Assembly (NCBI GenBank): GCA_038225855.1
Contig: JBBRQU010000010.1
Coordinates: 1-64,000 of the forward strand
From: CAHJXF01 sp038225855
GTDB lineage: Bacteria; Pseudomonadota; Gammaproteobacteria; Burkholderiales; Burkholderiaceae_D
DNA length: 64,000 nt
Direction: 5' to 3'
Below are positions 25,657 through 35,089 of the stretch, in pieces. Below the pieces are notes generated by a model, which saw nothing but the letters and a program-made list of their open reading frames with translations, made no database searches and was not told the origin of the DNA. Each line of letters opens with the position of its first letter. Positions within the stretch are counted from its first letter, which is position 1. Both the position numbers and the translations under genes were made by a program.

Positions 25657-26691
25657 TCAACGCAGGCGCGCGCCCTTCGCGGCCGTGTCGAAGAATCCTC
25701 CGACGAACGACGAGCCGATCGATGCCCCCAACTTGCGCGCGAAGCGCTCGCTGATGCTCTGCTTCTCGGTGTAATCGACCACCACCTCGGCCTTGACGAT
25801 GTCGCGTGCGACGCTGTCGACCGTGCCGTAGCCGTCGGCGAGCCCGAGTTCGATGCTCTGCGCGCCGGTCCAGAACAGGCCGCTGAAAAGCTCGGGGGAA
25901 TCCTTCAGACGCTTGCCGCGGCCGTCGCGAACCACCTGGATGAATTGGCGATGGATCTCGTCGAGCATGGTCTGCAGGTGCGCCTTCTGCTCGTCGGATT
26001 CCGGAGAGAAGGGATCGCCCAGACCCTTGTTCTTGCCCGCGGTCTGCAGGCGCCTCTCGACGCCCAGCTTGTCCATCGTGCCGGTGAATCCGAAGCCTTC
26101 GGACACCACGCCGATCGATCCGACGATGCTCGCCTTGTCGACGAAAATCTGATCGGCCGCGGCTGCCGCGTAATAGCCGCCGGAAGCGCACATCTCATCG
26201 ACGACGACGTAGAGAGGCTTGTCCGGGAACTCGCCGCGCAGGCGCTTGATCTCGTCGTTGATCATGCCCGCCTGGACCGGACTGCCGCCGGGACTGTTGA
26301 TGCGCAGGATCACGGCAACCGTAGCGCGGTCCTTGAATGCGGCGTCGAGCGAGTCGTTGATCTTCTCGGCCGACGCATCGCCATCGGCATCGATCACGCC
26401 ATGCAGATAGACCAGCGCGGTGTGCCGCGTGGCCAGCGCCTTGTCCGCCTTCACTCCACCGTTCCACAGGGTTGCGACGACGATGATGAAGATCAGCAGC
26501 CACACGAGACGAAAGAAGACGCGCCAGCGGCGCGCATCGCGCTGCTCGCGCAGGGTCGCGAACATCAGGCGCTCGATGGTCTCGCGCTCCCAGCCGGCCG
26601 AGGCGGTGCGATCGGCCCCGGCGCGCGGCGACGATCGATCGGCGCGCGAGTCTTCGGGTGTGGACGCCGGGGGAATACGATCGTCGGACAT
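25657..26691 (-). CDS. sppA: signal peptide peptidase SppA, S49 family
   Basis: This 344-residue inner-membrane serine protease degrades leftover signal peptides. A cytoplasmic N-terminus of about 70 residues precedes one membrane helix (VFFRLVWLLIFIIVVATLWN). The periplasmic protease domain follows, with LRINSPGGSPVQAGMINDEIKR and the nucleophile region VDEMCASGGYYAAAAADQIF. A single S49 domain gives the short form, not the tandem 67-kDa E. coli type. It is followed on the same strand, upstream, by the HAD phosphatase gene. Confidence 0.93.
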   Translation of the reverse strand: MSDDRIPPASTPEDSRADRSSPRAGADRTASAGWERETIERLMFATLREQRDARRWRVFFRLVWLLIFIIVVATLWNGGVKADKALATRHTALVYLHGVIDADGDASAEKINDSLDAAFKDRATVAVILRINSPGGSPVQAGMINDEIKRLRGEFPDKPLYVVVDEMCASGGYYAAAAADQIFVDKASIVGSIGVVSEGFGFTGTMDKLGVERRLQTAGKNKGLGDPFSPESDEQKAHLQTMLDEIHRQFIQVVRDGRGKRLKDSPELFSGLFWTGAQSIELGLADGYGTVDSVARDIVKAEVVVDYTEKQSISERFARKLGASIGSSFVGGFFDTAAKGARLR

Positions 26692-26749
26692 GGTGCGGGG
26701 CTATGGGACAGCGGCTTGGGGCGCCGGAGTATAGCCCGCGTTCATCGCA

Positions 26750-27427
26750 TCAAGCGTGATGCGCCAGCCAGGTCTGCAAATCCGCCGGCGAGCCCAGGAC
26801 CGCGAGCGCGTCCTGCCCGGCCAGCGTTTCGTGAAGATGCGCTCCATAGCTGACCGCAAGCGCATGCGCTCCGGCATTCGCGGCCATCTGCATGTCGTGC
26901 GTGGTGTCGCCGATCATCAGCATGCGATCGCATCGCACACCGAGCTCGTCGCCGAGCTCGTACAACATCTGCGGATCGGGTTTTGATCGACACTCGTCAG
27001 CGCAACGCGTCGCATCGAACAGCGGACGCAACCCGCACGCATCGAGCGCGCGATCGAGGCCGACGCGGCTCTTGCCGGTCGCGACTGCGACGAAGTATCC
27101 CTGGTCTTTCAACGCGATGATGATTTCACGTACGCCGGCAAAGAGCACCAGGTCGGCGTCGCGCGACAGGTAGTGATGCCGGTAACGCTCGACCATCTGC
27201 GGCACGAGGGCCTTGGGCATGTCGGGTACCGCATACGCGAGCGCATCGGAAAGACCGAGGCCGATCACGTGGCTGGCGCGCTCGTTCGAAGGTATCGGCA
27301 GCCCCAGGTCGGCGCAGGCGCGCTGGATGCTCGACGCGATCGTTGCCGTCGAGTCCATCAGCGTGCCGTCCCAATCGAAGACGATCAGGTCGAAGCGATG
27401 GTCGCGTCGCAAAGGTCGTTCACGCAT
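26750..27427 (-). CDS. gph: HAD phosphatase, phosphoglycolate phosphatase-like
   Basis: This 225-residue haloacid dehalogenase superfamily protein has the nucleophile motif FDWDGTLMDS, a cap domain, the motif II Thr in VAVATGKSR, Lys in CRSKPDPQML and motif IV MLMIGDTTHDMQMAANAG. This pattern fits Gph/PGP-type phosphatases that hydrolyse 2-phosphoglycolate or similar. The ATG at 27427 overlaps the last codons of rluC by 8 bases, a strong coupling and the usual rluC-gph arrangement. The exact substrate is inferred from context. Confidence 0.88.
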   Translation of the reverse strand: MRERPLRRDHRFDLIVFDWDGTLMDSTATIASSIQRACADLGLPIPSNERASHVIGLGLSDALAYAVPDMPKALVPQMVERYRHHYLSRDADLVLFAGVREIIIALKDQGYFVAVATGKSRVGLDRALDACGLRPLFDATRCADECRSKPDPQMLYELGDELGVRCDRMLMIGDTTHDMQMAANAGAHALAVSYGAHLHETLAGQDALAVLGSPADLQTWLAHHA

Positions 27428-28574
27428 CGCGCCGCATCGCTTGCGAGGGAATGATCGACGCGTGCCGCAGGCGCCCCAGAAAGCGCTCACATTCGGCCGG
27501 CAGCGGTGCGACGAGATCGACCGCCTCGCCGCTGCGCGGATGCGCGAACTGCAGGCGCGCTGCATGGAGAAACATGCGCTTGAGGCCTCGGCCGGCCGCC
27601 GCGTCGGCGCGTGCGAGACGCTTGTTCTGCGCGAAGTCGCCGTACTTGTCGTCGCCCACGATCGGCCTCCCGAGATGCGCGAGGTGCACGCGAATTTGAT
27701 GCGTGCGACCGGTTTTCAACTCGACATCGAGGAGCGCGAACGCGCCATCGCGGCCATCGAAGTTTTCGAGTCGACGAAAGATCGTGGTCGCGGTCATGGC
27801 GTCGGCGTCATGATCGAGTGCGGGCCTCACGCGTCGCTCGCCGCCGGCCAGCGTGAACTTGACGAGCGACGCCTTGACCTGGCGTTTCGCTTCGGGCCAC
27901 GGCCCGCTCGCGAGAGCGAGATAACTTTTCTTCACCCGCCCTTCGCGCAAGTCGTCATGCAGCTTGACGAGCGCGCTCCTTTTCTTGGCGATCATCAACA
28001 GACCCGAGGTATCGCGGTCGAGCCGATGAACCAGTTCGAGTACGCGCGCGTCGGGCCGCGCCGCGCGCAATTGCTCGATCACGCCGAAGCTGATGCCGCT
28101 GCCTCCGTGGACCGCGATGCCGGCGGGCTTGTCGATCACGACCAGGTGGTCGTCTTCGAAGACGATCTCGAACGTGGCCGCGCGTTCGCGCTTCGGTGCA
28201 TCGGCCTCGTCACGCGTCGAGCGTTCGAACGCGCGTTCGGCGACCCGCGTTGGCGGAACCCGCAACACGTCGCCTTCGAGCAGTCGATAGTCGGCATCGA
28301 CGCGCTTCTTGTTCACGCGCACTTCGCCGCCGCGAATGATGCGATAGACGTGACTCTTGGGTACGCCCTTGGCGCGACGAAAGAGGAAGTTGTCCAGCCG
28401 TTGTCCCGCTTCGTCGTCCGCGATTTCGATCTGCGAGGCTCGATCGGCAAGGAACAACGACGACGGTTCGGCTCGCGGATTCGCCTCTGGGGACGAGGTC
28501 GAAGACCTCGTGGACCGCACGGCCGCAGCGCGTCGATCGGGCGATTTGCGAACGCGGGCGCCTAACTCGTTCAT
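27420..28574 (-). CDS. rluC: 23S rRNA pseudouridine synthase RluC
   Basis: This 384-residue enzyme isomerises uridines in 23S rRNA (positions 955, 2504 and 2580 in E. coli). After a lineage-specific basic and Ser-rich N-terminus of about 50 residues comes an S4 RNA-binding domain (GQRLDNFLFRRAKGVPKSHVYRIIRGGEVRVNKKRV). The RluA-type catalytic domain follows, with HRLDRDTSGLL holding the catalytic Asp. The ATG at 28574 is preferred; upstream in-frame codons lie in an AT-rich promoter region. It is divergent from rne, as in many proteobacteria. Confidence 0.93.
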   Translation of the reverse strand: MNELGARVRKSPDRRAAAVRSTRSSTSSPEANPRAEPSSLFLADRASQIEIADDEAGQRLDNFLFRRAKGVPKSHVYRIIRGGEVRVNKKRVDADYRLLEGDVLRVPPTRVAERAFERSTRDEADAPKRERAATFEIVFEDDHLVVIDKPAGIAVHGGSGISFGVIEQLRAARPDARVLELVHRLDRDTSGLLMIAKKRSALVKLHDDLREGRVKKSYLALASGPWPEAKRQVKASLVKFTLAGGERRVRPALDHDADAMTATTIFRRLENFDGRDGAFALLDVELKTGRTHQIRVHLAHLGRPIVGDDKYGDFAQNKRLARADAAAGRGLKRMFLHAARLQFAHPRSGEAVDLVAPLPAECERFLGRLRHASIIPSQAMRRDA

Positions 28575-29230
28575 ATTGAAATATAATTTGCGCTGTTGTG
28601 GGGCCAATGCGGGGGCCGATGCAAGTGCGCCAAAGCGCATGGACGCGCGGCAAGTTGCGGTCGGGAACATGAGTCCATCACCGATCACAGGACGGCGCCC
28701 CGACAAAAGAATTGCGTGTCGAATCGCGTGAGTGCGCAGATGTCATTCAGCGCGCGAGTGCGAAGGATTCTACATGCCGGTCGTGCTGCCCACCGTGACG
28801 GGCACACGCGCGAACGTTGCGCGGCTTGGCCAAGGATGGCGCCCAAGCGCCGTTCGGCCGAGGTCGCAGCGGAAGCGAAATGACAAAAGCGGTAGCTCAG
28901 GAATTTGTGAAGCGTCGAGAAGCATCGGCGCTTCGAATCGAACGTGTTGTGGTCCTTGGTTGAGTGCGTTTGCATGAACCCGATCGTCACGCCCTGCATG
29001 ATGTCGAAGTTGCGCGATTGCGCACGGACATCGCTCGCGTTGCCTTCGACCATGCCATCGTGATCGCGCATCGGCCTGCTCGCGTTCGGCTCGCGCCCTA
29101 AACGCGCTCGCTGCGCAGTCCGCAGCGAGCGCCGCGCCTGTCGGCAATTCCAGCCGCTCTTGTCGTTTCCTCGCGCTTTGAAGCAATCGTGCGCAAGCCG
29201 GACTTCGGTCCCCTGCGCGAGGAATCTCAT
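28575..29230. promoter_or_regulatory. rluC-rne divergent control region and rne leader
   Basis: These 656 bases hold no supported gene. A TATAAT lies on the + strand at 28582-28587, within an AT-rich spot right next to the rluC start. If used for rne it would give a leader of about 640 bases, comparable with the long autoregulatory rne leader of enterobacteria. GAGGAA stands 7 bases before the rne ATG. Confidence 0.5.
29104..29132 (+). promoter_or_regulatory. 12-bp hairpin in the rne leader
   Basis: GCGCTCGCTGCG (29104-29115), loop CAGTC, and its exact complement (29121-29132) form a strong stem about 100 bases before the rne start codon. In E. coli a leader stem-loop binds RNase E and lets the enzyme control its own mRNA; this could play the same part. 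The role is inferred. Confidence 0.6.
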
Positions 29231-32200
29231 ATGAAACGCATGTTGTTCAATGCGACGCACGCCGAAGAGCTGCGCGTCGCCATCGTCGAAGGTCAGAAAC
29301 TCATCGACCTCGACATCGAAGCCGCCGGGCGCGAACAGCGCAAGTCGAATATCTACAAAGGCGTGATCACGCGTGTCGAGCCCAGCCTCGAAGCCTGCTT
29401 CATCACATATGGAGAAGAGCGTCACGGGTTCCTCCCGTTCAAGGAAATCTCACGTCAATATTTTCGTGAAGGCAGCGACGCGAAAGGCGGCCGCGTGCAG
29501 GACGCCGTCAAGGAAGGCATGGAGCTGTTCGTCCAGGTCGAGAAGGAAGAGCGCGGCAACAAGGGCGCGGCGCTCACCACCTTCATCTCGCTGGCGGGCC
29601 GCTATCTGGTCCTGATGCCCAACAATCCGCGCGGCGGCGGCGTGTCGCGTCGGGTCGAAGGCGAGGACCGGCAGGAACTGCGCGAAGTGATGGACTCGCT
29701 CGAACTGCCCCAGGGCATGAGCATCATCGCGCGCACGGCCGGCATCGGCCGCACGGCGCCCGAGCTCCAGTGGGACTTGAATTACCTGATGCAACTATGG
29801 CGCGCGGTCGAAGGCGCCGGCAATTCGCAGACCGGCGCATTCCTGATCTATCAGGAGTCGAGCCTCGTCATCCGCGCGATCCGCGACTACTTTCAGCCCG
29901 ACATCGGCGAACTGCTGATCGACACCGACGACGTGTACGAGCAGGCGCGCCAGTTCATGGCGCACGTCATGCCCGACATGGTCAATCGCGTGAAGCGCTA
30001 TCGCGACGACGTGCCGTTGTTTTCACGCTTTCAGATCGAACACCAGATCGAGACCGCGCACTCGCGCACCGTGCCTCTGCCTTCGGGCGGCGCGATCGTC
30101 ATCGATCACACCGAAGCGCTCGTCTCCATCGACGTCAACTCCGCACGCGCCACGCGCGGCGGCGATATCGAGGAGACGGCCAGCCGCACCAATCTCGAAG
30201 CCGCGGAAGAAGCGGCTCGGCAGATGCGCCTGCGAGATCTCGGCGGATTGATCGTGATCGACTTCATCGACATGGAGTCGGCGCGCAATCAGAAGGACGT
30301 CGAGCAACGCCTGAAGGACGCGTTGCGCTACGACCGCGCGCGCGTGCAGACCGGAAAGATCAGCCGCTTCGGCTTGATGGAGTTGTCGCGCCAGCGCCTG
30401 CGTCCGAGCTTGTCCGAAGGCAGCCACGTGGTGTGCCCGCGATGCAATGGCACGGGCCACATCCGCGACATCGAATCGTCCGCATTGCACGTCCTGCGCA
30501 TCATTCAGGAAGAGGCGATGAAGGAGAACACCGCGGCCGTATTCACGCAGGTGCCGGTCGAGGTCGCGACTTTCCTGTTGAACGAGAAGCGCGCCGACAT
30601 CGCCAAGATCGAGATGCGCCTGAAGGTCAACGTGGTGCTGATCCCGAACAAGAATCTCGATACGCCGCACTACACGCTCGAGCGTCTGAAGCACGACGAC
30701 CCGCGTCTGGAAACCGGCAAGTCGAGCTACGACATGGTCGAGCCGCCCGCCGAGCCCGACGCGTACCAGCGCAAGCCGGAAGACGCCAACGCGCGTCCGC
30801 GCCAGGAGGCGGTCGTGCGCGGCATTACGCCCGAGCAGCCTGCTCCCGTCATCGAACGTCCCGCGCCGGTCGTCGGGCCCGCTCCTGCGGCGGCGACGGT
30901 CGTGCACGCATCGGCTCCGAGTTTCTTCGAGCGCATCGCCCGCTGGTTCAAGGGCCCTGACGAGACGCCGGCGACAACGTCGCCTGCGCTGTCTGCAAGC
31001 GATGCGACGCGTGAAGCACCGCGACCTGCGCGTAGCGGCACGGCCGGCGCGGCTCGCGGCGAAGGCTCGTCCGATCGGACCCGCGCAGGCCGTGGCGGTC
31101 GTGGCGCGCGTGGACGCAGCGATGGCGAGCGCACCGAACGTCCGCGTGGCGAAAAAACCGATCGACCCGAGAGAAGCGCCGCAACCGACGGCGAACGCTC
31201 CGAACGCAAGGAGCGCTCCGAGCGCAAGCCGCGCGGTGAAGACGCGCAGGTTCAGGCGCGCGCACCGCGAGGCGAGGGCCGCGGCGAAAGCCGAAGCGAC
31301 GGGCGAAATGAAGCCCGCCGAGGACGCGGTCAAAAACCGCTCGATGCGCTCGAGTCGCCGAACGAAACCGCATTTACCGAAACGCAACCGCGCCCCGAAC
31401 GAGCGCCTCGCGGCGAGGGGCGCAAGCCGCGAGGCGACGCGCGAACCGAAGTCGATGTGACGACCGATGAGGCGTTGAAGCAGCGCGCAAGCGAGGCTCT
31501 GGTCGCTTCGTCCCCGACAACGCAGGCGGAAGTCGAACGGCAAGCAGAACGGCCGGTTCGCGAGGACGAAGCGCGAGCAATGGACCACGCGGCTGACTTC
31601 GACCGTCTCGATGCTGTCGAGGTCGAAGGCGATGAGAGCGATGCGGCGCGGGGTGAAGGCGTGGTCGATCGCGCCTCATCCGAAAACGGCGCAACCAATG
31701 GACGGCGTCGCCGTCGCGGTGGTCGCGGTCGCAATCGGCGCGAGCGCGATGGCGATGCGACCGACACGACTTCGAACTCCGAGCGGCCCGAAGAAGGGAC
31801 GGCGCAGTTTGCGATGGAGTCAAATGCACGCGATGCTGAAGTCGCTGAAGTTGCGCACCTCCCGCACGCACTGGAGCCTGTGCATGCTGCGTCACTGACA
31901 TCGATGGACACCGGGCGCCGGGCGATGGCGTCGGCAGAAGAGCGCGGTCTCGGACGTCCGATCGCCGACGCTATCCCTGTGCACACGCCTTCGGAAGAAT
32001 CGAACGCCCTGCCCGCGCGTGACGAGAAGGAAGAACCGAGGGTACGGTTCGAGGCGGCGTCCGAGTCCGCTGGGGAGTCCGCTGCCGAGTCCGCTGCCGA
32101 CGCGGCCGAGGCAACGCGCGCCGAAGCTCCTGCGTGGATGAATGCTTCCAGCATCGACGCGTCGCCCCGGCCCAGTCAGGTTGCGGTCGCTCCGGCGCCG

Positions 32201-32398
32201 ATGCAGGTCGCCGACTTGCAGAAACTGTTGTCGAGTGCCGGACTCGAGTTGGTCGATACCGACGCGAACAAGCTCGCAAAGGCACGCGTCGAGTCATCGC
32301 ACGTCGCATCAACTGGAACTCGTGCCGTTCGCGAAAGAAAGCGCTTGCCGCCGCCGCCGCCCGAGCCGCTCGCACAGGTCGAGACGCGCAAACACTGA
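29231..32398 (+). CDS. rne: ribonuclease E
   Basis: This 1055-residue endonuclease initiates mRNA decay and processes rRNA and tRNA. The N-terminus MKRMLFNATHAEELRVAIVEGQKLIDLDIE and S1 domain (about 35-120) are standard. The DNase I-like site is in VSIDVNSARATRGGDIEETASRTN and IDFIDME, and the zinc link is VCPRCNGTG. From about residue 530 to the end it is disordered and rich in Arg, Glu, Ala and Ser, the scaffold and RNA-binding half. Start chosen at the ATG after GAGGAA; the longer frame from 29189 is less likely. Confidence 0.96.
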   Translation: MKRMLFNATHAEELRVAIVEGQKLIDLDIEAAGREQRKSNIYKGVITRVEPSLEACFITYGEERHGFLPFKEISRQYFREGSDAKGGRVQDAVKEGMELFVQVEKEERGNKGAALTTFISLAGRYLVLMPNNPRGGGVSRRVEGEDRQELREVMDSLELPQGMSIIARTAGIGRTAPELQWDLNYLMQLWRAVEGAGNSQTGAFLIYQESSLVIRAIRDYFQPDIGELLIDTDDVYEQARQFMAHVMPDMVNRVKRYRDDVPLFSRFQIEHQIETAHSRTVPLPSGGAIVIDHTEALVSIDVNSARATRGGDIEETASRTNLEAAEEAARQMRLRDLGGLIVIDFIDMESARNQKDVEQRLKDALRYDRARVQTGKISRFGLMELSRQRLRPSLSEGSHVVCPRCNGTGHIRDIESSALHVLRIIQEEAMKENTAAVFTQVPVEVATFLLNEKRADIAKIEMRLKVNVVLIPNKNLDTPHYTLERLKHDDPRLETGKSSYDMVEPPAEPDAYQRKPEDANARPRQEAVVRGITPEQPAPVIERPAPVVGPAPAAATVVHASAPSFFERIARWFKGPDETPATTSPALSASDATREAPRPARSGTAGAARGEGSSDRTRAGRGGRGARGRSDGERTERPRGEKTDRPERSAATDGERSERKERSERKPRGEDAQVQARAPRGEGRGESRSDGRNEARRGRGQKPLDALESPNETAFTETQPRPERAPRGEGRKPRGDARTEVDVTTDEALKQRASEALVASSPTTQAEVERQAERPVREDEARAMDHAADFDRLDAVEVEGDESDAARGEGVVDRASSENGATNGRRRRRGGRGRNRRERDGDATDTTSNSERPEEGTAQFAMESNARDAEVAEVAHLPHALEPVHAASLTSMDTGRRAMASAEERGLGRPIADAIPVHTPSEESNALPARDEKEEPRVRFEAASESAGESAAESAADAAEATRAEAPAWMNASSIDASPRPSQVAVAPAPMQVADLQKLLSSAGLELVDTDANKLAKARVESSHVASTGTRAVRERKRLPPPPPEPLAQVETRKH

Positions 32399-32443
32399 TC
32401 GAGCGCAGAGGCAACCGCGAGGCGACGACAGGCCGGTGCGCGT

Positions 32444-33310
32444 ATGGTGATCCACGCCAGCCCCGAACTTCTTCGCTGGGTCGACGAACAGCTCGCGCGA
32501 GGCTGCGACCCGGCGGAAATGATAGACGCGATGACCACGGTGGGTCATGCGCGTTCGTTTGCAGAAAGCGTGATCGGTCGGGCCTCCGGCAAGAAGCGCT
32601 TCGATCATGTCGACTTCGTCGACACCCATGCGAACGACGAGCCCATCGAAGTGCCCGAACCCCTGCTCGCGCCGCTTGCTTCGGGCGCGAGCGCGATCGT
32701 GCTCGACGATCATCGCGTGGACATCCTCGTGAACCTGCACCACCCGCGCATCATCGTGTTCGGCGGGCTGCTCAAGGACGATGAGTGCGACGCATTGATT
32801 GTGGCGTCGCGCCCGAAGCTCGAGCGCTCGGAGACGGTCAACCGCGCGAGCGGAGGGACCGAGCTCAACCAGGCGCGCACCAGCGAAGGCGCCTACTTCT
32901 TTCACGATGCATCGCCGCTCTTGCAGACCATCAATCGGCGCATCGCGCAGGTCACGCGCTGGCCGCTGTCGCATGGCGAGCCACTGCAGATTCTTCATTA
33001 CGACGTGGGCGCCGAATACCAGCCGCACTACGATTATTTTTCGCCTGAAGACGCGGGCACGCCGTCACTGCTCACGCACGGCGGACAACGTGTAGGTACA
33101 CTGATTGTTTATCTGAACACGCCCGACGCCGGAGGCGCGACGGTCTTTCCCGACGTCGGTCTCGAGGTCGCGCCGATTCGCGGCAACGCCGTCTTCTTCG
33201 CTTACGACCGACCGAGTCCCGTGAGCCGTACGCTGCATGGCGGAACGCCCGTGGTCGCGGGCGAAAAATGGATTGCCACACGCTGGATGCGCGAGCACGC
33301 CTACAAATGA
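32444..33310 (+). CDS. 2OG-Fe(II) oxygenase, prolyl 4-hydroxylase-like
   Basis: This 288-residue protein carries a C-terminal prolyl-4-hydroxylase-type domain that uses 2-oxoglutarate, iron and oxygen to hydroxylate a substrate. The iron ligands are H195 and D197 (YQPHYDYF) and H265 (SRTLHGGTPV), and K275 binds 2-oxoglutarate (GEKWIATRW). The N-terminal 100 residues have no clear family. The target protein is unknown. Its stop overlaps the moaA start (ATGA), and it follows rne by 45 bases, an arrangement seen in other Burkholderiales. Confidence 0.9.
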   Translation: MVIHASPELLRWVDEQLARGCDPAEMIDAMTTVGHARSFAESVIGRASGKKRFDHVDFVDTHANDEPIEVPEPLLAPLASGASAIVLDDHRVDILVNLHHPRIIVFGGLLKDDECDALIVASRPKLERSETVNRASGGTELNQARTSEGAYFFHDASPLLQTINRRIAQVTRWPLSHGEPLQILHYDVGAEYQPHYDYFSPEDAGTPSLLTHGGQRVGTLIVYLNTPDAGGATVFPDVGLEVAPIRGNAVFFAYDRPSPVSRTLHGGTPVVAGEKWIATRWMREHAYK

Positions 33311-34428
33311 AGCGCGATGGATCCTCGGTCGTGATTCCGATAGTCGACAGACGCGACGACGTGCACGCGCCGCGTAGCGACGCGCTCATCGAACCCGACG
33401 GGCAACTGCGCGATGCGCTCGATCGGCCGATGCACGACCTGCGTATTTCGGTCACCGACCGCTGCAACTTTCGCTGCACCTACTGCATGCCGAAGGAAGT
33501 CTTCGATCGCGACCATCGCTATCTTCCACATGCGGACCTGCTGACGTTCGAAGAGATCGCGCGGCTCGCACGCGCGTTCGCCGCGCACGGCGTCGAGAAA
33601 ATCAGATTGACCGGCGGCGAACCGCTGCTGAGAAAAGATCTCGAGCGCCTGATCGCGATGCTCGCCGAAATCGCATTGCCCTATCGATCCGGAGCGCGCC
33701 TAGACCTCACGCTGACGACCAACGGATCGCTGTTGAGAAAGAAGGCGCGCGCGTTGAGAGATGCCGGCTTGACGCGCATCACCGTGAGCCTCGACGCGCT
33801 CGACGACCGGCTATTCAGAGGCATGAACGACGTCGACTTTCCGGTCGCCGACGTGCTCGACGGCATCGATGCGGCGGCCGAAGCGGGGCTAGCTCCGGTC
33901 AAGGTCAACATGGTCGTAAAGCGCGGCTACAACGACAGCGAAATCGAAGTCATGGCGCGGCACTTTCGAGGCACGGGCCACATTCTTCGCTTCATCGAAT
34001 ACATGGACGTGGGCGCATCGAACGGCTGGAAGCTCGACGAAGTCTTGCCCAGCGCCGACGCGGTCAGACGCATAGCCGCGGTATTTCCGATCGAGCCGAT
34101 CGATGCGAATTACGCGGGCGAGGTCGCCGAGCGCTGGCGCTATCGTGATGGCGCCGGAGAGATCGGATTCATCTCGAGCGTCACGCACGCGTTTTGCGGT
34201 TCGTGCTCGCGCGCCAGGCTTTCGCCCGAGGGTCGTCTCTACACGTGCCTGTTCGCGACGCGCGGAACCGATCTGAGAAATCTGGTCCGCTCGGCGGCAA
34301 GCGATCTCGACCTGGCTCGCGCAGTGGGCGCGATCTGGGCAGTCCGCGACGATCGATACTCGGAACTTCGTGGCCTAGCTACGACACTCCCCGCGGAAAA
34401 AATAGAAATGTCCTATATCGGCGGCTGA
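33307..34428 (+). CDS. moaA: GTP 3',8-cyclase MoaA
   Basis: This 373-residue radical SAM enzyme performs the first step of molybdenum cofactor synthesis, turning GTP into 3',8-cyclo-GTP. The SAM cluster is CNFRCTYC (Cys53, 57, 60). A second cluster at the C-terminus is in HAFCGSCSRARLSPEGRLYTCLF, and the protein ends MSYIGG with the conserved double glycine. An N-terminal extension of about 35 residues precedes the core. The product would serve the molybdoenzyme at 1089-1886 among others. It starts inside the stop of the oxygenase gene. Confidence 0.96.
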   Translation: MKRDGSSVVIPIVDRRDDVHAPRSDALIEPDGQLRDALDRPMHDLRISVTDRCNFRCTYCMPKEVFDRDHRYLPHADLLTFEEIARLARAFAAHGVEKIRLTGGEPLLRKDLERLIAMLAEIALPYRSGARLDLTLTTNGSLLRKKARALRDAGLTRITVSLDALDDRLFRGMNDVDFPVADVLDGIDAAAEAGLAPVKVNMVVKRGYNDSEIEVMARHFRGTGHILRFIEYMDVGASNGWKLDEVLPSADAVRRIAAVFPIEPIDANYAGEVAERWRYRDGAGEIGFISSVTHAFCGSCSRARLSPEGRLYTCLFATRGTDLRNLVRSAASDLDLARAVGAIWAVRDDRYSELRGLATTLPAEKIEMSYIGG

Positions 34429-34666
34429 ACGAACGCCGCGTCGCATCGTGGCTACAACACTTTGCCGCACGATCGCGCCTCGATCCCACGCGAGATATTT
34501 TTGATAACCCATTGTTCAAAAGATTCTTTGTTGTCGACTCGACTATCGTATCGAGGCACCACGACATTTTTTTGACGGCATTGCTTTCGGGACTGGTCAG
34601 GATGGCGTAACGAGTCTGTAAGATTGCGTAACGACACTCGCTGTCTTCAGTCAACGGAACGTTTTC

Positions 34667-35077
34667 ATGAGGCATTGGCAGACTCCCAAAAAACCAAAAG
34701 CGCGCATCGAGATCATTCCGATGATCGACGTGATGATGTTCCTCCTGGTCTTTTTCGTTCTGATCAGCATCAACGTCATTCCCGCTTTGGGCGTCAAGAC
34801 CGTTCTGCCCACGTCCGAGCAGTCGCAAGACATCAAATCGGTCGTCAATGCGCTCGTGACCCTCGGAAAGAGCGAAGAACTGCAACTGAACGGGAAGTCT
34901 GTCGCGCTGGCGCAATTGGCCCCGTCGATCCGCTCGCTGGAAAGACCGGACAACAAGGTTGCCGTCATCATCAACAGCGACAAGGGTGTCGAGGTTCAAC
35001 GCCTGATCGACGTGATGGACGCCCTCAAGGCCAATGGCTTTGCGTCGTTCTCGATCGCGTCGAAGAAGAAGTCCTGA
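34667..35077 (+). CDS. exbD: ExbD/TolR biopolymer transport protein
   Basis: This 136-residue inner-membrane protein has one transmembrane helix (MIDVMMFLLVFFVLISINVIP) containing the proton-path Asp21, then a periplasmic domain. With ExbB it forms the proton-driven motor that energises TonB. It starts the cluster exbD-tonB-receptor-exbB, whose gaps are 12, 81 and 16 bases, an unusual order because ExbB is encoded last. The preceding 238 bases hold a short direct repeat GCGTAACGA (near 34606 and 34626) and no clear Fur site. Confidence 0.92.
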   Translation: MRHWQTPKKPKARIEIIPMIDVMMFLLVFFVLISINVIPALGVKTVLPTSEQSQDIKSVVNALVTLGKSEELQLNGKSVALAQLAPSIRSLERPDNKVAVIINSDKGVEVQRLIDVMDALKANGFASFSIASKKKS

Positions 35078-35089
35078 GCTCGAGCCCCA

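Noticed and set aside
34429..34666. Fur box upstream of exbD
   Set aside because: AT-rich words are present, but none approaches the GATAATGATAATCATTATC pattern.
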